From Pyrobaculum sp. (GTDB lineage Archaea > Thermoproteota > Thermoprotei > Thermoproteales > Thermoproteaceae): 8,732 bases of DNA. A program made the position numbers and the translations under genes. The notes below the pieces were generated by a model. It saw only the letters and a list, made by a program, of their open reading frames with translations, ran no database searches and was not told where the DNA came from. This document shows positions 1 to 6,384 of this stretch, piece after piece (position 1 is the first letter of the stretch; the number at the start of each line of letters is the position of its first letter). The stretch is from assembly GCA_009903905.1 (NCBI GenBank), contig WYEI01000151.1, positions 1 to 8,732 on the forward strand, read 5' to 3'.

Positions 1-625
1 GCACAGGCTCATAGGGCCTAACCACGTAGGTCCTGAAGCTGTGTAGGTCAACCACCGAGCCCTCGGCGCCGGCGCCGCTGGACCCGATCTTGGCGTCTAC
101 CACAGGCGGCACGTCGCGGATAAGGCCGAACTTAGCCAGGGGCGCAAGCATGAGGATAGACGCCGTCGCCATGCAACCGGGCACCGCCACCAGCCTAGCC
201 CCCACCAACTCCTCCCGGTGGAGCTCCGGCTGGCCGTAGACCGCCTTCTGCAACAGGTCCGGGTACGGGTGCGGCTGAGGCCACTTGTACCACTCCACGT
301 AGGCGTCCGGATCCTTCAGCCGGAAGTCGGCGCTTAGGTCGAAGACGGCAACGCCCGACTCGTACAGCTTCGGCACCCACTTGACGGACTCGCCGTGCGG
401 CAGAGCCAGGAAGACCACGTCGGCCTTCAACGCGGCGTCTATGGAGGGCTCCACAAACCTAAGCTGGGTGAAGCTCCTGAGGTTGGGGTGCACCCTGTAT
501 ACATACTCCCCCTTGAACTTCCGAGACGTGGCGCACACCACCTCAACGCCGCTGTGTTGAAGCAATATGCGGAGGAGCTCCCCGCCGGTGAAGCCCGAGG
601 CCCCCACGACGCAGACCCTCTTCAT
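1..625 (-). CDS. argC: N-acetyl-gamma-glutamyl-phosphate / LysW-aminoadipyl-phosphate reductase (ArgC/LysY), 5' part only
   Basis: NADPH-dependent reductase that converts an acyl-phosphate to the semialdehyde in arginine synthesis (ArgC) or in the LysW-carrier lysine/ornithine pathway (LysY). The first 208 residues are present; the rest lies beyond the left edge. The N-terminal Rossmann nucleotide-binding loop GASGFTGGELL is at residues 8-18. The active-site segment PGCMATA has the catalytic Cys at residue 151, and KIGSSGAG follows at 179-186, all as in the ArgC family. It starts at ATG 625-623, which overlaps the stop of the LysX-like gene as ATGA, so the two are probably one transcript with coupled translation. 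A LysX-like neighbour favours a LysY (LysW-dependent) role over classical ArgC, as is usual in archaea; that assignment is inferred from context. No damage is visible in the part seen. Confidence 0.92.
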   Translation of the reverse strand, partial: MKRVCVVGASGFTGGELLRILLQHSGVEVVCATSRKFKGEYVYRVHPNLRSFTQLRFVEPSIDAALKADVVFLALPHGESVKWVPKLYESGVAVFDLSADFRLKDPDAYVEWYKWPQPHPYPDLLQKAVYGQPELHREELVGARLVAVPGCMATASILMLAPLAKFGLIRDVPPVVDAKIGSSGAGAEGSVVDLHSFRTYVVRPYEPV

Positions 626-1295
626 ACCAGCTCCGCCACGGCGGCTGCCTCCTCCCTCGTCTCAATGGCCGGGACCGGGTCCACGTCAAGCACGTAGAAC
701 CTCCCGCCGTAGTCGCCCAACGTGACTCTGGCGTAGAGAAGCCCCAGCGACCGCAGAACCTCCGCCACGAGGCCTGTTACGTTTTTCGCCGTTGCGAAGA
801 CCGGCACTAGGCGGTGCGGCTTCGGCACAACTACCGAAACCTTAGCCAGCGGGTTCCGCATATACATCCGGTGCTCCACCACGCTCTTAGCCCCCTCCAC
901 GCTGGTGACGGAGCCGTCCAGCCCCACCCTCCACGCAGTCAACAAAAGCCACGGCCGCTCCAGCTCAACCTTCTCCACGGAGAAGTCAGACGAGATTACT
1001 GCAAACGGCGGGCCGAACTTCGGCAACCAGGCCAGCCGGTTCAACGCGGCGAGGACCGCGTCCGGCGGGTTTATGCTCCGCGGCGCCAAAGCCCCGTAGA
1101 CCGCCGCGGCGTAGGGGTTCCTCACCCTCAGGTAGGCGACTCCGGGCAACCTGTGTACAAGCGTCTCGGAGACGTTTAGAATCACGGGGTTTAGACCTCT
1201 AGATGCTAAGGCGTCGGCTATATACTTCTCAGAAACCGTGGGGCTGTCTGCGACGACGTAAATCGCCCCACTTTCCCCTCTGGCCCCAGATCCAT
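622..1295 (-). CDS. Divergent LysX/RimK-like ATP-grasp family protein, with an apparent frameshift near its start
   Basis: Family role: LysX ligates glutamate or aminoadipate to the carrier protein LysW using ATP. The continuous frame is open from 1305 to the stop at 624-622. It reads, from about 1263, an N-terminal pre-ATP-grasp-like strand and helix (IYVVADSPTVSEKYIADAL), then RSINPPDAVLAALNRL, and ends in FYVLDVDPVPAIE, which sits where LysX has its NEVNHTxEFK metal-binding motif. The frame has no ATG, GTG or TTG before GTG 1185, and starting there would remove the first strand. ATG 1295-1293 lies about 23 bases from a TATA box but is one base out of frame; one extra G in any of three nearby G4 runs would join them and give about 224 residues. 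LysX proteins are usually about 270-290 residues, and here the ATP-binding Lys (VLKP-like motif) and glycine-rich loop are not apparent. It could be a degenerate paralogue or carrier-pathway partner of the adjacent argC/lysY. Family call moderate; activity uncertain. Confidence 0.68.
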
Positions 1296-1314
1296 ACCCC
1301 TCACATCAACCCAC

Positions 1315-1330
1315 TATATAAACCTTTCCA
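1315..1330 (-). promoter_or_regulatory. Archaeal promoter (BRE + TATA) for the LysX-like/argC pair
   Basis: Read on the minus strand, purine-rich TGGAAAGG (1330-1323, BRE-like) is followed by TTTATATA (1322-1315). The TATA centre is about 23-24 bases from ATG 1295, the same spacing as at the other genes in this window, so the transcript is probably leaderless and begins at or next to that ATG. This is the main support for ATG 1295 as the real start of the LysX-like gene despite the frame break. Confidence 0.65.
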
Positions 1331-1379
1331 CCAAAACGGGGACGCAACAAAATCTATTTAGAACCACCGTGACAGGTAA

Positions 1380-1394
1380 AGATATATAATATCT
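1380..1394. repeat. Small AT-rich inverted repeat, possible operator
   Basis: AGATAT and ATATCT form a 6+6 base inverted repeat around a 3-base spacer, ending just before the BRE/TATA of the regulator gene. Its placement suits an operator for the winged-helix protein encoded downstream (autoregulation), but AT-rich DNA produces such palindromes by chance, so this is weak. Confidence 0.25.
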
Positions 1395-1410
1395 AAAAAA
1401 TATATTTAAA
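1395..1410 (+). promoter_or_regulatory. Archaeal promoter for the winged-helix regulator/fdhD unit
   Basis: An A-tract (1395-1400, BRE-like) leads into TATATTTAAA (1401-1410). The TATA centre is about 25-27 bases before ATG 1432, and no Shine-Dalgarno sequence precedes that ATG, so a leaderless transcript is likely. Confidence 0.6.
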
Positions 1411-1431
1411 GATCTATCGTTTGCGATTTAT

Positions 1432-1980
1432 ATGAGTTCCCGTCTATTCGTTTTAGAGAGCCTCGTTAAATACAGGAGGGTGAGCGCATATGACCTAGCC
1501 AAGCATGCACCGTTTGCCGCCTCCACGATCTACTACATGTTAGAAAAGCTCAGTGACGAGGGCTATGCGGAGAAGGCAGAGGGGTACTATACACCCACCT
1601 TCAAGGCGGTGCTTGAGTACTACAAACTAAAGGGATGCGACAGCTACCTATCAAACACTGTGATCGCGATGGTGGGGCCGCGTCTCGTCCAGAACATCAG
1701 CCAGGTGGAGCTGTGTGCCGTGTTGCACAGGCTAGCTACGGCGGGGGTTGAGGCCAAGACCCCAGCGGCCGCCGTCATGGAGTACTTCAATGGGAAACTA
1801 GATGTAAAAGGTTTACTCTCGGCCGGCCCCGAATTCAGGATGTTTGTGGCACTTGTGTTCGCAGGAGCGGGCGCGGAGGTAGACGGCGACCATAGAGGGA
1901 TACTTACGGGCGGGATTTTCGTCGGTTTCTGCAGGCGATGCGGACTCGTGGTGACGCCATGCCGCAATATAAAGCTATAA
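1432..1980 (+). CDS. Winged-helix DNA-binding protein with a C-terminal cysteine cluster, putative regulator of the formate dehydrogenase genes
   Basis: A 182-residue cytoplasmic protein. Residues 4-55 look like a winged helix-turn-helix: helix with VLESLVKYRRVSAYDLAKHA, recognition helix ASTIYYMLEKLSDEGY, then a short wing (AEKAEGYYTPT), in the style of PadR/ArsR-like archaeal regulators. The remaining 130 residues are not a domain I recognise; they are mostly helical and end in a Cys cluster, C167-x2-C170-x6-C177, that could bind a metal or sense redox state. The ATG is preceded by a TATA box at leaderless spacing. Its 3' end overlaps fdhD (22 bases if fdhD starts at 1959), so the two are co-transcribed. 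A regulator of the downstream Fdh genes, perhaps sensing formate, Mo/W or redox, is an inference from position only. Confidence 0.75.
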   Translation: MSSRLFVLESLVKYRRVSAYDLAKHAPFAASTIYYMLEKLSDEGYAEKAEGYYTPTFKAVLEYYKLKGCDSYLSNTVIAMVGPRLVQNISQVELCAVLHRLATAGVEAKTPAAAVMEYFNGKLDVKGLLSAGPEFRMFVALVFAGAGAEVDGDHRGILTGGIFVGFCRRCGLVVTPCRNIKL

Positions 1981-2660
1981 ACGAGGTAAAAGTAGCAGTA
2001 GACGCCTCCGTGAAGATCTACGTAAACGGCAGGCTGGCGGCTGAGCTGATCACAAACCCCGAGGACCTTGAGGACTTGGCCATTGGGTACCTATACAGCG
2101 AGGGCTACATCAACGCCATTGACGACATCGTTGAGGTAAAGGTAGACGGAGACGCCATACACGCCAAGCTGAAAAGAGATGTGCCGGTGGTGGGGAGGCG
2201 GCTGGAGGACTGCGGCGTGGGGACGCTGGTCAAGTCGCTGGCCGGCGAGTCTTTGGCCTCGCCTAAGATGATGGTTGAGCTAGCCGGGGAGTTCTCCAAG
2301 CTCACCATATGGCATGTAGATCCACACCTCGCCATGCATACCAGCGCACTTTATCTAGACGGGGAGTGGCTGGTGGTACACGACACCAGCCGACACAGCG
2401 GCGTGGTAAAGCTGGTGGGGAAGTACCTCCGGCGGCGTCCAGCAAGGCTTAAGCTGGCCTACACCACGGGCAGAGCCTCCTCAGACATGATCTACAGACT
2501 GGCCACCATTGGGGTAGACGGCGTGTTGTCACTCAGGGGCCCCCTCTACAGCGGCGTGGAGGCGGCGTGTAGGCTGGGCATACCTCTCGTGGCTAACGTT
2601 AGGAACCACGGCTTCACAGTGCTGTGCGATGGCCGCGATGTTCGAAAAATTCTCGAATAA
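1959..2660 (+). CDS. fdhD: Formate dehydrogenase accessory sulfurtransferase FdhD, divergent
   Basis: FdhD passes sulfur from a cysteine desulfurase to the bis-molybdopterin cofactor, a step needed for formate dehydrogenase activity; it is cytoplasmic. The 233-residue product has the family's landmarks: NPEDLEDLAIGYLYSEGYI near residues 33-51, a central block ending SRHSGVVKLVGKYL, and TGRASSDMIYRLA followed by LRGPLYSGVEAA and LGIPLVANVRNHGFTV at the C-terminus. ATG 1959 is preferred over ATG 1938 because GGTGA (1950-1954) sits just upstream as a ribosome-binding site; both overlap the regulator gene. Oddities: the family CxxC sulfur-transfer motif reads C85-G-V-G, so only the first Cys remains, and the usual EDVGRHNAxDK block is altered to HDTSRHSGVVK. 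It remains recognisable as FdhD and is next to its client enzyme. Confidence 0.88.
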   Translation: MPQYKAINEVKVAVDASVKIYVNGRLAAELITNPEDLEDLAIGYLYSEGYINAIDDIVEVKVDGDAIHAKLKRDVPVVGRRLEDCGVGTLVKSLAGESLASPKMMVELAGEFSKLTIWHVDPHLAMHTSALYLDGEWLVVHDTSRHSGVVKLVGKYLRRRPARLKLAYTTGRASSDMIYRLATIGVDGVLSLRGPLYSGVEAACRLGIPLVANVRNHGFTVLCDGRDVRKILE

Positions 2661-2663
2661 AGC

Positions 2664-2671
2664 ATTATTTA
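2664..2671 (+). promoter_or_regulatory. TATA box for the small ORF-fdhA-fdhB unit
   Basis: ATTATTTA lies right after the fdhD stop (2658-2660), about 23 bases before ATG 2691, which fits a leaderless transcript from that ATG. The purine-rich GAATAAAGC just upstream could act as BRE. An imperfectly supported inverted repeat TTCGA/TCGAA (2641-2645 and 2652-2656) lies upstream, inside the end of fdhD. Confidence 0.5.
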
Positions 2672-2690
2672 TGGTTATGTGGCGAGATCG

Positions 2691-2882
2691 ATGTCTTTTG
2701 AAGTCGCGTTTAAACAGCACGAACAGGTCAAGAGCGATCTCGAGAAGCTCTTCGCGGAGATCCCCGAGGGCATAGACGGCTTAACCAGCCTCTACCACGG
2801 CGAGGAGGACTACACATGCTTCACCGCCAAGAAGCTCGTGGGAAGAAGAGACAAGGGGACTCAGCGGAACGCGTTCTTATGA
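2691..2882 (+). CDS. Small acidic protein of unknown function, coupled to fdhA
   Basis: I do not recognise this 63-residue protein. The N-terminal half is a charged, probably helical stretch (VAFKQHEQVKSDLEKLFAEI), the middle is acidic (LYHGEEDYTCFT), and the C-terminus is basic (KKLVGRRDKGTQRN). There is one Cys and no signal or membrane segment. Codon use is strongly GC at third positions from about residue 12 on, like the neighbouring genes, which argues that it is real. ATG 2691 fits the TATA spacing; GTG 2679 is an alternative giving four more residues. Its TGA overlaps the fdhA start as ATGA, so fdhA translation is probably coupled to it. A helper for FdhA production, Tat proofreading or a small subunit are possibilities from position only. 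Confidence 0.6.
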   Translation: MSFEVAFKQHEQVKSDLEKLFAEIPEGIDGLTSLYHGEEDYTCFTAKKLVGRRDKGTQRNAFL

Positions 2883-5800
2883 CGGTGGCCACCACTAGGA
2901 GGGGGTTCCTCAAAATTGCGGCACTCGCCACGGCGGCGCTTGGGGTGGGGGTAGACGCCCAAGCGGTCCCGTTTAAGGCTACAAAAACCACATGGGAGTT
3001 GGGGGAGATAGGCGGGAAGGACCTCCAGAGTGCAAGAGTAGTCCCGGTCATATGTCCCTACTGCTCCATGGGTTGCTCCATCGACATGTACGTGGCCGGC
3101 GACAGAATAATGTGGAGCAGAGGGTCCACGGACTCCCCAATCAACTTCGGGGCTCTGTGCCCCAAGGGCAAGGCCGCCTTCCAGCTCGTGGAGAATGAGC
3201 TCAGAGTAACCAAGCCGCTGATAAGGACGGGCTCCAAGCCTCCCCCCGAGGAGATCCTCTCTGCCAAGACCTGGGACGAGCTCGTAGCGGTTGTGAAGAA
3301 GTACCCGCCGCGGTGGAGGGAGGCCACCTGGGATGAGGCCTTGCAGTACATAGCTCAGAGACTCGCCAAGATCTTGAACGACTGGAGGGCCGCGACAGGT
3401 GCGCCGAGGCAGAAAGACGGCTTCTACTACACGGGGAGGTCTGTGCCTGTTCAGATAATAGGCTCCTCTACTCTTGTCAACGAGGAGGCGTACCTCACAA
3501 AGAAGCTCGCCACTTTCCTCGGCACGGCCAACATGGATTCGCAGTACCGCAAGTGCCACTCGTCCACGGTCTCTTCACTGGCAGTTACCTACGGTTGGGG
3601 GGCAGAAACCGCGTCGATAGAAGACGTGGCGCTGGCCGACGTGGTGTTGTTCTGGTCAAGCCCGGCGGAGGCGCACCCGCTTTCTTTCATGTACTTCTTG
3701 AAGGGGAAGCGGGAGAAAAACACCATATTTATCACCTTCGACCCCAGATACTCACGCACCGCAGCGGCCTCGGACATATGGGTGCCCTTCAGGCCCGGCA
3801 CAGACGCCGCCATACTTCTCTACATACTGTACTATGCCTTCTTTGAGCGGAATCCGCCTATTGACCAGCTTGACGAGTTCAAAAGGCTTAGGGCGCGGTG
3901 GAACATAACCGACGACGACCTCGCCGACCTCAAGGAGCTGCTCAAGGAGTACGACGCTGACACCATCTCAAAGATAAGCGGAGTGCCGGTGGACCTACTC
4001 CGGACGGTGGCTCAGATATACGTCGAAAACAGCGGCGTCGTCACCAACCACAAGAAACATGGCATAATCCAGTGGGCCATGGGCTTGACACAGCACACAA
4101 ACGCCACAATAAACATCATCAGAGCCGCAGCGATTCTGCAGTTGCTCCTTGGCAACGTGGGGTACCCCGGTGGTGGGACACACCCGTTCCGCGGCCACAG
4201 CAATGTACAAGGCGCAACCGACGTCCAAGGTAGCGGCATGGAGGCGTTGCCGGGCTACCACGGCCACCCGGCCTCCACCTTCGAGATAAGGCTTTACCAA
4301 GACTGGAAGCTTCAGGGCATGCCGGATGCCTGGAGCTGGACTGTTCCGGAATGGGCAAGGCAGAGCTTCTCCACCACCGCCCCCGATGCAGGCAAGGCGG
4401 ACCTCGCCAAGGTGCTCCAAGTCTTCAAGTTCTACGGATGGCGCAGGTTCGAGTTGGCGTGGGGCATGTTCTGCGGCACGGTGCCCGAGGACGACCCGCA
4501 GAACGGGACGGTGGTCTGCGACTTCCCCGTGGGCACAGGCGGCACAGAGGTCATGCTCCCCAGAAGGGCGCTGTCCGGCGAGATAAAGGCGGTGTTTATC
4601 TTCGGCGAGAACCCAGCCGTGACGAATCCAAACGCCAAGATCGTAATGGCTGGTCTAGCCGCGCTGGACCTGCTGGTAGTGTCGGACATATTCGAAACCG
4701 AGACGGCTTGGTTCGCAGACGTACTGCTCCCAGCCGCCTCATTTGCTGAGAAGGAGGGCACGAGGACAGACGGCAACAGGGTCATCCAGTGGACATACCG
4801 CGCAGTGCCGCCCAAGGGCGACTCCCGGCCCGACTACTGGATAGTAACAAGACTGTATCACTACCTCCGGAGAGCCGGCGCTATACAGCTACCCAGCGAA
4901 GTCGCCGGCGTCAAATCCGAAAATGTGAAGTTCAGAAAGGGCGGTAAGCTGATCTTCGTCTACGAGCGTCCGCTGAGGCCAGACGTTGCCTGGGACTACT
5001 CAGGTGGCGCTGGCAAGAGCACACCCATATCGCCAATAGAGGCTGAGGTGAACCCAAGGATAATAAACAAGGAGATCAACTTCACTACCCTCATATATCA
5101 AGGCATCTACGACCCCTTACGCGACGAGTTCACCACCATGAGGAGGGTGGCACAGCTCCGCAGGCCGGGCCAGATAGATGGCACATTCAGCCAATTCGGC
5201 GTTTACAAAGACTGGGGCTGGGCGTGGCCGATGAACGTGAGGTTCCTCTACAACTACGACTCGCTTAAGGCCGTGCTGGGCCGCACAGACAAGGTCTACG
5301 CCGCTGGGAAGGAGTGGGAAGTCGCAGGGGAGACCGGCGAGTGGATCGACGAGGTCTCAGGCGAGTACAAGCCTGCGTTTATACCTGGCCACAACTTCTG
5401 GGTGCCAAGGAGCTTTAAGAGGAAGCTCAGCGGAATCGCCGACGTCTTCGGCGGCTTGGACATCATGCACTTCGTAAAAACCGGCGAAGTGAAGATGCTG
5501 GGCAAGTTCGTTGTCGAGGAAGGCAACGAGGTAAAGGTTCTGACCTACGACGAGTTCGTTGCCAAGACGGGCTGGAGGTACCTCTGGGCTAACGACACAT
5601 TGTATTGGGACTCCGACACCACGTCACTTAAGGCCGCCCTCAAGAGGGCGTTCTTCTCGGGCGGCGACTGGCGGAGCTTCAAGCCGAACTACCAGAAGAT
5701 GCGGGATCTCCTGGCCCAGTACTACCAGCAGACTGGCAGTCTGAAGGAGGCGATGTTGAAGGTTATCAACGAGATGGGCGGCTGGTACAAGGGCTACAAC

Positions 5801-6382
5801 TTCCAGTGGCCCATACACACGGAGCCTGTTGAGGCACCGATCCCCGAGCTCGCGATTAAGTACCCCACCTTGGCGTGGCTCAACCCATACAACTTGATGG
5901 TGCTCAATGAGCAGCCCGACGTGGTGAAGGGGAAGAATGTAGGCGTGGCCTTGACTCCAGACGATTTGAAGAACGTACCTGGCGAGCTTGTCGTGATTAC
6001 AAGCAATAGGCTGACTGAGCACTTCCACAGCGGTGCCATGACCAGAAACGTGCCGTATCTAGCGGAACTAGTACCCGAGCCGTTTGTATACGTGCCGCGG
6101 AGGCTAGCCGATAAATTGGGCATCAAGTCCGGGGACTATGTAGATGTGATTACTCTGAGGGGAGCGCTACGCATGAAGGCCCTTGTCACCGAGGGCGAGG
6201 CCTATCTAAATGTGGATGGCAGAGAGACGCCGGTGGTGAACGTGATATGGGCCTTCAGCTTCGAGGGCTACACCACAGGTCCCCAGGGCAACTTCATCAA
6301 CCCAGATGTCGGCGACGTGGTCACCACTATACAAGAATCAAAAGCGTGGATCGGAAAAATAAAGAAGGCTGGGGGTGTGTGA
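2879..6382 (+). CDS. fdhA: Formate dehydrogenase-N-like catalytic subunit, Tat-exported, Cys-type, molybdopterin (Mo/W) enzyme
   Basis: Oxidises formate to CO2 at a bis-molybdopterin guanine dinucleotide Mo or W centre. The product of 1167 residues starts with a twin-arginine signal, TTRRGFLKIAAL (R7, R8), so the enzyme is predicted to be exported folded. A 4Fe-4S site follows: C59, C62, C66 and C94 (CPYCSMGC...CPKGK). The catalytic residue is C226 in YRKCHSSTVSSLAVTYG, where E. coli FdnG has Sec; the codon is TGC at 3554-3556 and the partner His is kept. The C-terminal cofactor domain contains LTEHFHSGAMTRN (from residue 1045) and WAFSFEGYTT. ATG 2879 is chosen because it directly precedes the Tat motif and overlaps the upstream stop as ATGA; an in-frame ATG at 2816 would bury the signal. 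FdnG is about 1015 residues; most of the excess lies between residues about 845 and 975. The stop is 2 bases from fdhB. Confidence 0.95.
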   Translation: MTVATTRRGFLKIAALATAALGVGVDAQAVPFKATKTTWELGEIGGKDLQSARVVPVICPYCSMGCSIDMYVAGDRIMWSRGSTDSPINFGALCPKGKAAFQLVENELRVTKPLIRTGSKPPPEEILSAKTWDELVAVVKKYPPRWREATWDEALQYIAQRLAKILNDWRAATGAPRQKDGFYYTGRSVPVQIIGSSTLVNEEAYLTKKLATFLGTANMDSQYRKCHSSTVSSLAVTYGWGAETASIEDVALADVVLFWSSPAEAHPLSFMYFLKGKREKNTIFITFDPRYSRTAAASDIWVPFRPGTDAAILLYILYYAFFERNPPIDQLDEFKRLRARWNITDDDLADLKELLKEYDADTISKISGVPVDLLRTVAQIYVENSGVVTNHKKHGIIQWAMGLTQHTNATINIIRAAAILQLLLGNVGYPGGGTHPFRGHSNVQGATDVQGSGMEALPGYHGHPASTFEIRLYQDWKLQGMPDAWSWTVPEWARQSFSTTAPDAGKADLAKVLQVFKFYGWRRFELAWGMFCGTVPEDDPQNGTVVCDFPVGTGGTEVMLPRRALSGEIKAVFIFGENPAVTNPNAKIVMAGLAALDLLVVSDIFETETAWFADVLLPAASFAEKEGTRTDGNRVIQWTYRAVPPKGDSRPDYWIVTRLYHYLRRAGAIQLPSEVAGVKSENVKFRKGGKLIFVYERPLRPDVAWDYSGGAGKSTPISPIEAEVNPRIINKEINFTTLIYQGIYDPLRDEFTTMRRVAQLRRPGQIDGTFSQFGVYKDWGWAWPMNVRFLYNYDSLKAVLGRTDKVYAAGKEWEVAGETGEWIDEVSGEYKPAFIPGHNFWVPRSFKRKLSGIADVFGGLDIMHFVKTGEVKMLGKFVVEEGNEVKVLTYDEFVAKTGWRYLWANDTLYWDSDTTSLKAALKRAFFSGGDWRSFKPNYQKMRDLLAQYYQQTGSLKEAMLKVINEMGGWYKGYNFQWPIHTEPVEAPIPELAIKYPTLAWLNPYNLMVLNEQPDVVKGKNVGVALTPDDLKNVPGELVVITSNRLTEHFHSGAMTRNVPYLAELVPEPFVYVPRRLADKLGIKSGDYVDVITLRGALRMKALVTEGEAYLNVDGRETPVVNVIWAFSFEGYTTGPQGNFINPDVGDVVTTIQESKAWIGKIKKAGGV

Positions 6383-6384
6383 CC

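Noticed and set aside
622..1185. Starting the LysX-like gene at GTG 1185
   Set aside because: The in-frame sequence upstream (AIYVVADSPTVSEKYIADAL) looks like the family's first strand and helix, and the TATA box points to a start near 1295.
2816..2878. In-frame ATG 2816 as the fdhA start
   Set aside because: It would put 21 charged residues before the Tat signal, and that stretch is coding in the small ORF's frame; ATG 2879 directly precedes the RR motif and overlaps the upstream stop as ATGA.
3554..3556. Selenocysteine at the catalytic site of FdhA
   Set aside because: The codon is TGC, not TGA, so Cys is encoded directly.
2861..3559. Long minus-strand open frame (232 codons) opposite fdhA, and others like it across the window
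   Set aside because: Shadows of GC-rich plus-strand codons; their translations are low-complexity Arg/Pro/Ser-rich and match no family, while the opposite strand is clearly coding.
6247..6384. In-frame ATG 6247 as the fdhB start
   Set aside because: The extension lies within the conserved end of fdhA in another frame and looks like low-quality Gly/His/Arg-rich translation; ATG 6385 is right after the fdhA stop.
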